Source of the DNA: Lethocerus indicus | Taxonomy: Eukaryota; Arthropoda; Insecta; Hemiptera; Belostomatidae | NCBI GenBank assembly: GCA_019843655.1 | Contig: JACDQD010000002.1 | Coordinates: 2,924,585 to 2,988,584, forward strand | Length of the DNA: 64,000 bases | Direction of reading: 5' to 3' | Part shown: one piece after another, positions 52,790 to 64,000 of the stretch | Layout of the letters: each line of letters opens with the position of its first letter | Numbering within the stretch: position 1 is the first letter of the stretch | The notes under the pieces: model-generated | Databases searched by the model: none | What the model was told of the DNA's origin: nothing | What the model saw: only the letters and a program-made list of their open reading frames with translations | Program-made: the position numbers and the translations under genes

Positions 52790-53135
52790 TTAACCCATTA
52801 AGTACCGTAGGCCCCAAATGGGGATCAGTTAATTTTTCTGATATGACATATGTGTTTACAGGAAGTTTTTTTTTATTACTTTCAGTAATTTCACATTATA
52901 AATACTACACCATGTTAAAATAGTTGTAATTATGATTATTATTCAAAATAAAAATGATTGGTATCATGTGTCGGTTCAAATCTGTAGTGCCCTAATCACC
53001 AAATGGGACTCGATTTAAAAAACAAAATATTTGACAAACTGGTTTTTAAAAACATATTTGATAACAATGCATCGTAATAAGTAAATTTTAAGCAAAATTT
53101 TCAGAAAAAATATTTGGTACTTAATGAGGGGATAA
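52790..53135. mobile_element. Possible piggyBac-like MITE
   Basis: The left end is TTAACCCATTAAGTACCG. The right end, read on the opposite strand, is TTATCCCCTCATTAAGTACC. Both share CATTAAGTACC just inside a CCC terminus next to TTAA or a near match. TTAA targets and CCC ends are typical of piggyBac elements. The right TTAA is imperfect (TTAT), the repeats are short, and there is no transposase frame, so this is tentative. Confidence 0.4.
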
Positions 53136-53540
53136 TCTCGGTCAAACTCCAACAAGGGGTACTAGATACCTCTTAATTATTTCTAAGCATAAATATCATC
53201 AGAATAGTAAGGCTGGGGTGAATGATATATCGGCGGTTGTTAGATAAAACATTTTTTTCTACCCACGACAGTAGAAGGGAAGGTCACATTTCTTTCTCGG
53301 TATCGCCGTGTATTAAAGGGCTGCGAATAATTGAGGGTACTTTATTTTGTTTCCCTTTTCGCTGCCGAATTTCAAACCGGTTCCGGGGGTGGAAGGAGGA
53401 GCGCGTGGCGGAGACACGTACAGAGTGGTCGGAGCTCAATTTCAGTTAACGAGGGGCCCCCCGGCGGTCACACTGAGCCCGACTACCCCCGCTGTTTTTG
53501 CGTTCTACATCAGCCCCGGTTACTCTTTTTTTTCTGTTCC

Positions 53541-53544
<4 letters not shown>

Positions 53545-53572
<28 letters not shown>
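53545..53572 (+). repeat. (CT)14 microsatellite
   Basis: Uninterrupted CT dinucleotides. Confidence 0.9.
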
Positions 53573-53573
<1 letters not shown>

Positions 53574-56500
53574 CGGCTCGCTCCGTTTGAACCAACTGCA
53601 AAATATATATCTTTCCCGGCACAATATGTCCCAATTTCCCCGGCCTGTTTCTACGCGCGTCCCCGCAGCTCGCTTTCCCCCCGTTTAACCGAACGGACGG
53701 ACACAGCGTTCGGTACTGTGCCCTCTCACATGACGTATTTTCGTTCCCACCGATTTACATCCGTGCAGCCGGAGTTACGTATCTTTTAAGTCGTGGCCGG
53801 GACAAAATAGAATGCACGACTGAATTCGCAAAAAATGAATCACCTACTTCCTCAGCTAGACTTCCATCTTTATCGCGATACAACACTAAGTACTTTATAG
53901 TATATAAGGTATCCGTTTAAATCATATATACTCTTATTAAATATAAAATAACGTCTAACGATGTTGAGGTTGTTCAGTTTCCCAAGTTCCCAAGCAGACA
54001 GATCTGGGCAGGACACGTTTCCGACCTATGAGGCTATTTCCTAGCGATGAGAAGCATAACGAATTCAAAACTTCAAACTCTTGATTGACAAGAAAAAAAG
54101 CACGTTTTATGATAAGCATATGTAACCTAACCTAACTAGGTTTAGGTCCGTGAACTGAGAATCGGCCAAAGGCAATTACCCTACGGGGTTTCCCGTATAC
54201 TCAATTAGACAAAGAAGGAATTAATGACTCATTGCAAAAACAATTCTCTGATATGTAAAGGAGGTGTCCGACTAACGTAGATACTTACTTTATTATTTAT
54301 TCAATGATTAACTATCTGCGCCTCTACCTATTCCTGTAAAACTGGCGATATGTTTAGGAAGTGAAAGGAATTGACTTCGATACATTTTTGGCACTAAACC
54401 GAAAAATTAGAAAAAATCAATTAATATGAAAAGCAGCCTGTTTTTAATTATCTAACAGCTGGTAATTAGAGGGAATTCCTTACCCTTGTTGTAAGCTTCT
54501 TGATAGCATGTCTTCACATCCCTCAGATAAACCCACAATTCTGGTTTGCATTCCGGCTAGGAATATTTGCACTTCTTTACATAATTGTTGTGTCGATACT
54601 TAATTGGTAATACAAATAATTTAGTTTACAGCTAAGTGAGAATATCAAATTTAAACCTACTAGTTGTGGCGGTATTTCTTTTTTCTGTTCGCAAGCGCAA
54701 TGATGGCAGGCGACGAAATCCGGCGGCGATTCTTCGCAATACGTTTTGACTGTAGGAGTTCTGAAATTAGGTTTTCTTGAAATAATACCGAGCATCGAAA
54801 CAATGAAGTGTAATCAAGGTGTAGCTAAAAAAACTTCAATCGCTAGGGGTCACCTACAAAATTTGCGGGGAACCTCCGGGCCAGCCGTAGTCAACTTTAT
54901 ATACGCTCCGATAAAGTTCCATTGAGTTTTGTATTTAAAATGTTTATAATTTTTCACGACATTCTCCTTGAGATTTTCAATACTCCCATTATCGTTACTA
55001 TAGAGTTCATTATTGATTGAATTGTCTCGGATCTGGTGAATAATTCATTTCGTTAATTAACAATAATAATTGTATATTTCAAATAAGATTTCACCAACTC
55101 GTGGAAAATTGAGAAATCCTGGTTTCCTGACTAATTTCTAAGAGAGTGGCGAATTTTCTCGAATAGTAATAGTTTGGAAATTCAGTTTCAATCTCGCAGA
55201 ATAAATTCAAATTGGTTCCGGGGGTTATTATTATCCGTTGGAGCCAGGAAAAAAAAATGATAAAGACGAAATCCGAGCAGCTTTTTAAAGCGCGGTTCAC
55301 GATTGAGTTCTTTAAAACGTTGGCTTGAAATTGAACCGGTCGGGGGTATATAGAGTCGACTGGAAGAAGATGGAGAGGTAAGTGTTGCGGAAAATTAGAC
55401 TGAGCGAGCTCATTGCCCCGACCACAGCCAACCTTAGAGCCACAGTTCGGCAAAGAAATGAGATAATATGAATCGGTCAACTATGATATTACCTCCACTC
55501 TATCTTTATTTTAGCACAGACTTACTGGATTATCCGGACCTATTTCCCACTTATTAACAAGGTTTTTTGCGTATCGAAATTCATTTAAATACGTTATCTT
55601 AGGGTGGTTGGGCTCATGCCGATTCTACCGGTTATATAATTAATATAACGGTTATTTTTATTTTCTGAATTCCAGCTCTTCAGTCACTTTCCAACTTCTC
55701 TGGGGATCGATTAGAAGTATGGGTTATCAAACCTAACTGATTATTCTATACTGGCTTCAACATTTTTTAAGTAGTTCCTTTTATTCATAAAAGGATCATT
55801 ACGCAGGATAATTACGCATATCTCCGCGTTAGTGTTTCGTCCGACAATTAAAATCAATATGTTATTTTTTACGCTTATAGTGGAACTGAATTCAATAAAT
55901 GAAGGCCGACGACATATAATCAATCCATATCGTGATGAGCAATTAATGTTGCCGAGCGATAGGAAATGTGTCAGTTATCCAAGAATCAACTGTGGTTATA
56001 CCGAGATACTGATAATTCTTGAGCGTAAATAATTCTCACGTTCCTCCGTCGCTACAGTTATTCCTGCCCGCGATGCATCAGGACGGTACAGATTTTCACC
56101 AATAATGCTTGATTATTCGGCAAGAACCCGGTTAACGGTTGGGGGAAGACTGCATGCCGTTTAATTACGGTTTTCCAATTAACGGCGCACAAGTGGTGGA
56201 ATTTCGCAAACAATTAATCTTTAATTAATGCAGGCTCTTTCGTAAATCCATTTTTTGTTTTCTCTCGACGAGTCGTTCATTATTCTATTTGATGGAATTG
56301 AATCCTCCTCGTTCGCAACCCGACCGGAATCCTTTTGTGTATTCTCCCCCACCCTCATTTCATAATCTTTTCATTAAATAATCGACTTTTCAGTAGGGCC
56401 TCCTTTTTTCATTCACTTACTTATACTTATTGCTCGTTTCCCCTCTCACTTACGCCGCTTAGAACTGCTCCATCCTGCCATTCAGGCGGTAGAATAAAAA

Positions 56501-56705
56501 ATATTAATAGCGAAATCTTTTTAATAATGATAATTATTATTATTTAAATAGCACACTGAATCTACCATGCTAGATTATTAAGTCGAAACTAATATACTAT
56601 ACACATATATTATTGTTGTATGCATATTCCTTATCGTCCTTTTGATGACATTATATTTTCACTTTATCTGTCTCAGTATTTGATTTTTCGATATGTCGAG
56701 TCTAC

Positions 56706-56715
56706 TATATATATA

Positions 56716-56768
<53 letters not shown>
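56706..56768 (+). repeat. (TA)n microsatellite, ~63 bp
   Basis: TA dinucleotides with one G interruption at 56716. Confidence 0.95.
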
Positions 56769-56774
<6 letters not shown>

Positions 56775-57470
56775 ATATAGTGTCAGTGTTATTGACATAC
56801 GGTTGGGTGGAGGGAAGGATGGGAACGGGTAGCAGGTTGGTCCCTCGGGAACGAAACCCGCGATTTCGGCTCGACGTGACCTCATCAAGTCCGACTCTTT
56901 TCCACCCCGACAATTTAGGATTTCCGCCTAAGCCCATTCACTGCCAAGGGGCCAACTGTCGACCAAAATATACTGGATCCTTTTTTTTGTAGGGGGGGGG
57001 GTGGTGGGGGGTTTACCGAAAATCCAGAAATATTTCTGTATTCAGTTTCTGCACCGAATAAGTGTAGTCCAATATCAGAATGAAATCCGAAATGCCTCAT
57101 TTTACGTCCGAATTGCCAGCGGTAAGAGAAGTTCTTTAGAATTTAAGTAGTGAACAGATGTGACTGGGTTATTCGTGTGGTTTAATTAAACAGATAAATT
57201 CAAAACATTATGAAATTGAATTATTATTGAATGTGTTACTGTAGTATTGCCAGAGTGTCGAGTGTCGAGCAGGTTTGTTTTTCTAAATCCAACCAGTTCG
57301 GCCTGTAAATCAAATGAAGCCACAAATCGGCAGAGACTCGCCACAATTGTTCTATATTGATGTTAATACAAGCCGCCAGGTTACATAAAGCGTATTGGGT
57401 TATTAGTTAATGGCCGGGTATCAGGTGGTCCTCGGATAATAATTGACTGTCAGACGCTTGTGGGGCGGAT

Positions 57471-57499
57471 GAGGTGGGGTGGGGGTGGGTTGGGGGTGG
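57471..57499 (+). repeat. G-rich tract, G-quadruplex type
   Basis: Five consecutive G3-G5 runs separated by single or double T. Confidence 0.7.
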
Positions 57500-59544
57500 C
57501 CTCGATAATCGAGCGGACACCGAAAACCGGGTCGAGCTAAACTACTTCTTGTATTTGACACATGTCCCGCTGAGGCAGCCGCGGCCCCGGCCTACCCCCA
57601 TGACTAATGGCTACAGCGCCCTCCCAGTGTTTGACCTCCCAGTTTGAATTATATAACCATACATCTCTTCCCTCCCCAGTATACCACGGGGTCGGGGCAC
57701 CAACCCACTACCCCTACTCTTCAGACCAAATCAGTTTTCCAAACACTACAATATGTTTCAAATATAAAATATAGCGCTTATTTTTAACTTAAAAGTTCCC
57801 ACGACGTATCGAGAGTAGCTGAACGTACGGTCTTAAGAAAATGCTGTGCTTAAATGACTCTTGCTTGGTTCATTTTCTCCTCCGGTTGACACCGATGAAA
57901 ATCCCAATTGAATTGTCCGAAATGAATAAATCTCATCTGTCCGAAATGTAATGTATTCGGAGTTGAGTGTTTTTTCGCTAAGAGTAAGAAAAATTTTCAT
58001 GAGTAGAGTGTCGGGTGACGGTGTAACGGTCGTCGTAATAATCCCCGAAATAATCCCCGAGCGTTGCCGACCCGGCTGGGGAAGAACAAGAAACACGGCC
58101 AATAATTCATAATACGCGAGTTATGTGCCCGCGGAGCGGCCGAGCACAACGGCAAATGTTTCCGCGCGGTTGGGCCTATTTAGCCCCGGTGGTGGGGGTG
58201 GGGGGTGGCGGGCACGGGAGAGTGGAGGAGAAAGGGACTGGGAGATAGGGACCCGGCCGCGGACAGAGAGCCTCCCGTATAAATTCTGGGGAAGAAAGCT
58301 CCCTAAATAATTCTCCTTTATCTGTAGCCGGCAACGGGACAGTTCTAAACACCTGAAACATTTAGACCGTGTACGGGAGAGGGAGGAAAGAAAAAAAGAA
58401 CCGTCTCTCCGTTCCCGCTTTCAACTTCCGACCCGCCCTCCGCTAATGCAATTACCGGCACCGGTTGGAGCCGACATAAATTGTCGAGAGTCATAAGAAA
58501 TTGAACAATGTCATTGGTTTAAATTACAGCGGAAAGTACCAACCCCCCACTGACTCACTCACCCGCCCAACCACCCTACCTACCGCCGAGGCCCGGGGGC
58601 GGTATACATGAAACAAGTTAAGTGCGCTCTATTGCAGATGGGGCGCGGCCATTAATAAAATTAATTGCCGTACGGGGCGTTTCTTCTTTTGAACGGAGGA
58701 CAAATGGAAAGTCGCTACGACAATTGAAATTGGTTAGTCATTAGTAAAGCGGTCGTTAATTGAGAAATCTTATTTATCTAAGAAACATTTCTTACGTATG
58801 GGGGATATTAATGTTTTTCCCCGACATCGCTTGACGATGAATTGCCCCAACGCGGAATATAAACGACGTAACGGGTATTATACATCTCGTGCCGCACTAG
58901 CAGCTATTAATGGTACTGGAATCTGGTTATTGCATTATATACAAATATGTAAAAATTCGTAACAACATAGGAACTTTATAAATTATAAAGGTAAAATGTA
59001 AAATGTAAATGTATTATTGTAAAATGAAGTGGCCATGTTAGTAACACATGGAGGGGGAGGGCATGCTGCTCTCCGAGTAGTATGTGTGAATTACTGCAAA
59101 GTGTCTCCTTCTCATTCTATTCGAATAGTTTCCCACGCCGGGCAGTTGTGCCTCTCACTACAATTAATTGCGTCTGCAGTTGAATATTCAAGTATTCCGA
59201 CTACGCTGTCACCGTCAACGCAAATTGATGTTGGAACGAATATATTTCACAGTGGGGCTGGGAAAATAATCGGTTATTCTAGAGATTAATTAAGAACTTT
59301 AAAAAAAAAACATAACAGTTGGTTGTATATCCTATAGGATATCTGAAAATCTGAAGTTTTTCAATCTGACTTTCTTCAATGGCAATAAGTTCGTTATGAG
59401 CCCTGAGAGGAGGTACCTTAGTTTTTATGTCTGTTGACTGGTATTTAAGTATATATAGATATGGGGCGGTGGTTCCTGGCCGCAATGCGAAACACATAAT
59501 AGTCGGGCGTGATTATTGGCAGACTGCGATAGTTGCCTAACGAC

Positions 59545-59620
59545 AATTGGGGCGGTACTCGAACCAGCGTACAGCCCTCCTGTACAGCGCTCAATGTCCG
59601 AGTTACGGCGCTGCTAAATA
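59545..59620 (-). ncRNA. tRNA-like segment, possible SINE head
   Basis: On the minus strand the sequence reads AACTCGGACATTGAGCGC, then a perfect hairpin GTACAG-GAGGG-CTGTAC, then CTGGTTCGAGTACCG. These resemble a D-arm/A-box, an anticodon arm and a T-arm/B-box in the right order and spacing. The B-box has one extra base and the anticodon loop lacks the usual T33. It is therefore not a working tRNA and may be a tRNA-derived SINE or chance. Confidence 0.3.
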
Positions 59621-59649
59621 CTAAACCGCAATGCAGGCCCGTCATCCCG

Positions 59650-62151
59650 GCTAGTATCGTAGGGAAGACGGCTTCTAGTTATTGGCACGTTATTCCTTAA
59701 TGGCGTGTTTTCCTTCCCAATAAAGAAAATAAATAAGAACACGAGTCTTATAATAATAAATACAATAAGTACTGGGGAGGGGTCTGCTTTACAACAACGA
59801 TTAAACGAGGCACATATATATATACAAATATATATATTTCATTTAGAGCTATCCAACTTTATATTAAATTGTACTGTTATATTAATTTTGTTCCCGGCAT
59901 TCATATAATTCTTCTATTTTAAATATATTAAGAAATTAAATGAAATTATAGTAGCCATATTTTTTATGTAGCACTGCGACTATATACGCCTAATATTGGG
60001 TGACTATAAGCTTGGAGTCCAATACTGCAAAATATATTCGGTGTATATATATCGACCCCATTCAATTTGATTAAATAAAGCGAAACGACGGAAACGAGTT
60101 TAATTGATATTGATCATTCGCCCATACGGTGGCAGTCAATTTAGCAAGAAATGAAAAATGTCCCCCCCCCGACGAAGCCCTAATTCAACTCGAATACATT
60201 TCCGAGTCGGAATTAAGTCCAATTAATCAGGACTGTGTTTGATCAGTGCCCCGGTCTGTTGGTGGGGCGGTGGGGGGTGGAGGAAGTAAGAGCATTGTTT
60301 GCGGCGGGGGCCGCGGGATCCCCATCACAAACGGGTTACTTTAACAACTTCAGAACCATAATTACGTTCCCGGAGCGGATGGATGGAGGGTTACAATTAA
60401 ACTGTTAAAATCGCCCCCCTCTCCAACCCGCCCCCTCACCTTCTACCGAACCCCTCAAAAGAGTCAGCGCGGCGATTATTTACATTGACAAATTTTAGTA
60501 TAGTGAGGGGGAGTGGTAGGGGGGGTTGCTGCTGTATGGAGCCGGTACTGGAATTAACTGGATAATAGCACGCTTCACCCTCCACTCATTGTTCGTCTTG
60601 AATTATACCGGATAATTAGTCCTGCCCCTTTGTAACGATAACGCGTTATGTTTCCAGGCGGGCGGCCATTTACATATGAATTCTGTACAGCGGCCCTGTA
60701 TACCCCCACCCCCCGCAGTGGACGGGTTACGAAAGAATGGTACTAATAACAGGAGGAAGCGATGAAGTTTTCACTCGCGGTGCTATTAAATTGAGTATAC
60801 TCCCCCTCGGAGTCCCCGGAGCAAATTACCGTGTAAGTTAACTCCGCCGGGGAAAATTATGTAAACTAACTCGAGTTGCCTTTATTCGGGGGCGACTTTA
60901 ACCCGTCTATACCTTCGCGCCCGACCGTTCAATTGGCGAACTGTAGGGGGGAAAAGTTCAGTCCTCGAGATACTGCTTGAAAACGAAATTATAATTCGAA
61001 AATCTATAGGACAAAGTTAATTACGAATTCGTTAATTCTAGCTTGCTGAGCGTACGGTGGCGTAAGAATATATAACGGCTTAACTCTGATCGTGGCGATG
61101 ATAAACGTAAACCTTCCTGCGGGCATTAAGCAGGAAATATTTCTAAGAAGGTGCGAGTAAACAGTAAAACTTGAAACGCATCAGGATGATACGCGCCCCC
61201 ACGACTGAACAAAATCCGAAAACAGTAACCCGGATAGAGGTATGAGTGAAGTCTGGACCATTAGCCGGAATCCTTATCGAAGGGATAAATGAGGCTCGCT
61301 CCGTAGACCATCACTCATTTTTGGCCTGTATACACCTCGGTTATGGTCCCTTTTGATATATACGATATTATCCCTGAAGTTCAGTTCGCTGACACGTGTG
61401 TTTATCACCGTATGTGTATCTTTTTTAAAAAATAATTTATATTTATGTCGTGCTTTTTAACACTCCAACACTGTGGGAGTAAGTCAAGGAGTCAAAATCA
61501 ATAGTCAAATTTGCTAGATGAAAAAAAGCATTAAATATAATTTATTTAGTAATTAGTTATTTAATTATTTTTCCTTCTTTAAAGGACATTTACATTTTCG
61601 TTCAATTTTCCTCACGGTTATTAATATAATATATTCTCATTAACGCCAGAAATACGAATCGGATGATGTTAATAACCACACAATACTCGGAAAAATGGTA
61701 TTCAGCATCATTTCTGTACATACAGCATACAGCACCGTACTGGCTGACTGTGGCCAATTTTCATTAATAAAATTCGCAATTATCGAAAAGCCAATATATC
61801 CTGTATACTCCACTCTCCGATCCGCCGCCGCTTATCCCGGGCTAAACTCGATACCGCAACTTCTTCCCCAATTGAGAGCTCGAAAAAAATACCCTGAAAA
61901 TTTTAAATCAATAATAATTCCTACGCCCATTTTCCCGGGCAATAGAAAAAGGAAAAATAAATAGTGCCCATTCCGTTTTTCAGCGGGCCGGCGCAAATAT
62001 AGACCGCGTATACGCCGGAGGATCAATGGGATGAAAAATAGGAAGCGGGGGGGTAACACGGATGGGTGGGCCCGAGCAGCATGTGTGTTTGTGTGTTAGT
62101 GTGTATGAGGGGAGGTAATATGAGTACAACAGTGAGCTTGTGGAGTGGCTT
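59650..62151. other. Non-coding stretch, no gene supported
   Basis: AT-rich blocks alternating with C- and G-rich tracts (for example near 60260-60310 and 60500-60530). No coding, RNA or mobile-element signal recognised. Confidence 0.45.
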
Positions 62152-62276
<125 letters not shown>

Positions 62277-62610
62277 CGGGAGGGCGGTAATAATGCGGCA
62301 TATTGCTGCACATAAAGGAGGCGCCGCTCTCACATATAGGACGGAAGGGTGCTCCTTGGGGTGTGTGTGGTGGAGGGGGAGGGAGGGTGTTCCTTGATTT
62401 TACGGTGTAAGGGGCGCCCCCTTCCTCCCCTTTCCCTCACCGCTACAACCGGCTGTCTTCTCCCGCGGCCCTAACCTGAAGAAACTGTAACCTGAGATTA
62501 TGACCGGCTCCACTTGGCCGGCTGCAGATTTTCATAAAGTTATAAACTGCGGGTGATAAATTCAGGGGGCGGCCCCCATCCAAACTGCCGCCGATATTCG
62601 AGCCTCTGAT

Positions 62611-62634
62611 ACACACACACACACACACACACAC
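62611..62634 (+). repeat. (AC)12 microsatellite
   Basis: Uninterrupted AC dinucleotides. Confidence 0.95.
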
Positions 62635-64000
62635 GGCTGTAGGCCCCCGTCAAACGCCCCGTTGCCCAACCTAACCGCAACAACCGGGATATTGCTATTT
62701 TTATAACGTGTAAAATTCGCCAGTGTCCGCAGTTACGATTATATCAAAAACCTTTAATAGTTATTAAAAGAAAAAAATTGTTCGCCCCCACCCCCCCCCT
62801 TTTTTATTTTATCCGAACGAATATTTAAGCGGAAAATAAAGGCAACGAAGATTATCCAACAATTGGGTATCCGGTGGCCGGCCGCTTGATGGAAATTGAT
62901 GGAGGAAGATTTTTAGTCTAAGTTGTTCAAATAGCGCGTCTGATGATAATCGCAACAGTGATTGAGTAAATTTAGAAGTTTTGGCACAACACCTCCGTTA
63001 GTTCCTAAATATAGAGGTTAGTCACTAAAAAATAAGTGTTTATGCCTACCGAAGACGGTGTGTTGATGGAGCGTCGAGGCGCCATCCGTCCACAGAGCAA
63101 TCAATACGCATTATACTGAACACAATATGGAATACTTAAAACCTAAATTGCCGCATTATATTAGTCGTGTATTTTATGTATTTTTAGTTGCCCTGCATGA
63201 TTGTGTCAAGATTTCTTCAAGTGTAAGAAAGCCATTGGACCGGAAAATTCAATTTGTTTCTACATGATCTACACGAAAGGGTTTAATGCTTTAATGATTT
63301 CGCTTCGTGGCAATCGATTATCAGTAAACATCTCTTTTACGAGGCATTCAGGTACAGTGTTTACCTTAGTACATTTTTATTTTTATTTTACATCCATTTT
63401 TATTAGAATTTGGCGTTTTTTAAAAAACAAAATGTTATTCTAATTCGTAATAATTCGAAATAATTTTTTTTCACTTTTTTTTAATTCGATACTAAAATAA
63501 GCGCTACTAAATAATTATTTCTAATCAGAATGCGGCAGTAATCTATGAAAGGCTGTTCTTTTATCTGTGACTCAGTCTTGACGTATAAGTACAAATGAAA
63601 TATGCGAGTTCTAATATACCTTCCAATATATTCAACGGCGGGATCGATAATTTATAATCACTTTGAAGGTACCTGGGCGGACGTGGGTCCACAGTCAGAA
63701 CCTCGCTTAGTTATGAGCCGGGCCGTACTAATGCGGGCCCCATCCGAGGTGAACTGAACCCGTTAGGGGCCCTTTGCCTCTTAGGACGAGGGAGCCCTTA
63801 CTATTCCCGTTCATTAAAACTTGCGTCTAGTTCCTCATTCTATTCCGAGCGGCCATTGCCGTCCGCCCACTGGATGTTCGAACCCGGTACGCTCGATTCT
63901 GTTTGTACACTTACAATAACCGAATTCCTGCCTCGACAAATAGCGCAAAAGGCTTTTCCAAAACGTTTATATTCAATACTTTTATACTTTAATACTTTTA
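62635..64000. other. Right-end non-coding stretch
   Basis: No gene supported to the end of the window. A lone B-box-like GTTCGAACCC lies near 63878-63887 without an accompanying A-box. Confidence 0.45.

Larger units (their letters stand above)
53136..59499. other. Non-coding stretch, no gene supported
   Basis: It contains a (CT)14 microsatellite (53545-53572), a long TA microsatellite (56706-56768), a G run near 56992-57001 and G-rich tracts at 57471-57499 and about 58187-58212. No domain-bearing open frame. Confidence 0.45.

Noticed and set aside
54123..54148. TAACCTAACCTAAC / TAGGTTTAGG, like the insect telomere repeat TTAGG
   Set aside because: Only about two units each way; too short to call an interstitial telomeric repeat.
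63870..63890. B-box-like GTTCGAACCC near the right end
   Set aside because: No A-box or anticodon arm at the right spacing on either strand.

Overview
The window looks like nuclear DNA from an arthropod, most probably an insect. The only clear genes are intron-containing secreted proteins of the c-type lysozyme family. The rest is AT-rich non-coding DNA with abundant microsatellites, short non-autonomous transposon-like elements and a large minisatellite array. CpG dinucleotides look frequent rather than depleted. I cannot name the species.

Region 1 (about 3.9-13.5 kb) is a head-to-tail cluster of four c-type lysozyme genes, all on the + strand: LysA (3953-4863), LysB (6468-7575), LysC (9376-10488) and LysD (11957-13483). 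Each has four coding exons with the same intron phases (1, 0, 1), and each product has a signal peptide and eight conserved cysteines. LysC and LysD keep both catalytic acids (equivalents of Glu35 and Asp52 of hen lysozyme) and should be working muramidases. LysA and LysB have lost both acids (Glu to Val in each; Asp to Asn or Lys) and share an exon 2 that is 18 nt shorter, so they are lysozyme-fold proteins predicted to lack muramidase activity. LysC and LysD each have an upstream block with a kappaB-like decamer about 50 bp before a TATA run, followed by a possible 5'UTR splice donor. I did not see this block upstream of LysA or LysB.

Region 2 (13.5-29.4 kb) has no gene I can support. It holds a nearly perfect 348-bp fold-back element (16386-16733), a mariner-like MITE (27968-28124), microsatellites and G-runs.

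Region 3 (29.4-36.0 kb) is a 6.6-kb minisatellite of ~52-53-bp units built of near-palindromic halves. It is interrupted by about nine near-identical 104-bp tandem units (32919-33885), and its orientation flips at a palindromic junction near 35145. A small patch of the same family lies between LysA and LysB (5091-5415), in the flipped orientation.

Region 4 (36.0-64.0 kb) is again without a supported gene. It has a degenerate GGATTA-type minisatellite, a piggyBac-like MITE candidate, a weak tRNA-like or SINE candidate, long TA/CT/GA/CA microsatellites and several G-quadruplex-type tracts.

The strongest biology is the lysozyme cluster with two active and two catalytically dead members. The strongest structural oddity is the nested, orientation-flipping palindromic minisatellite.
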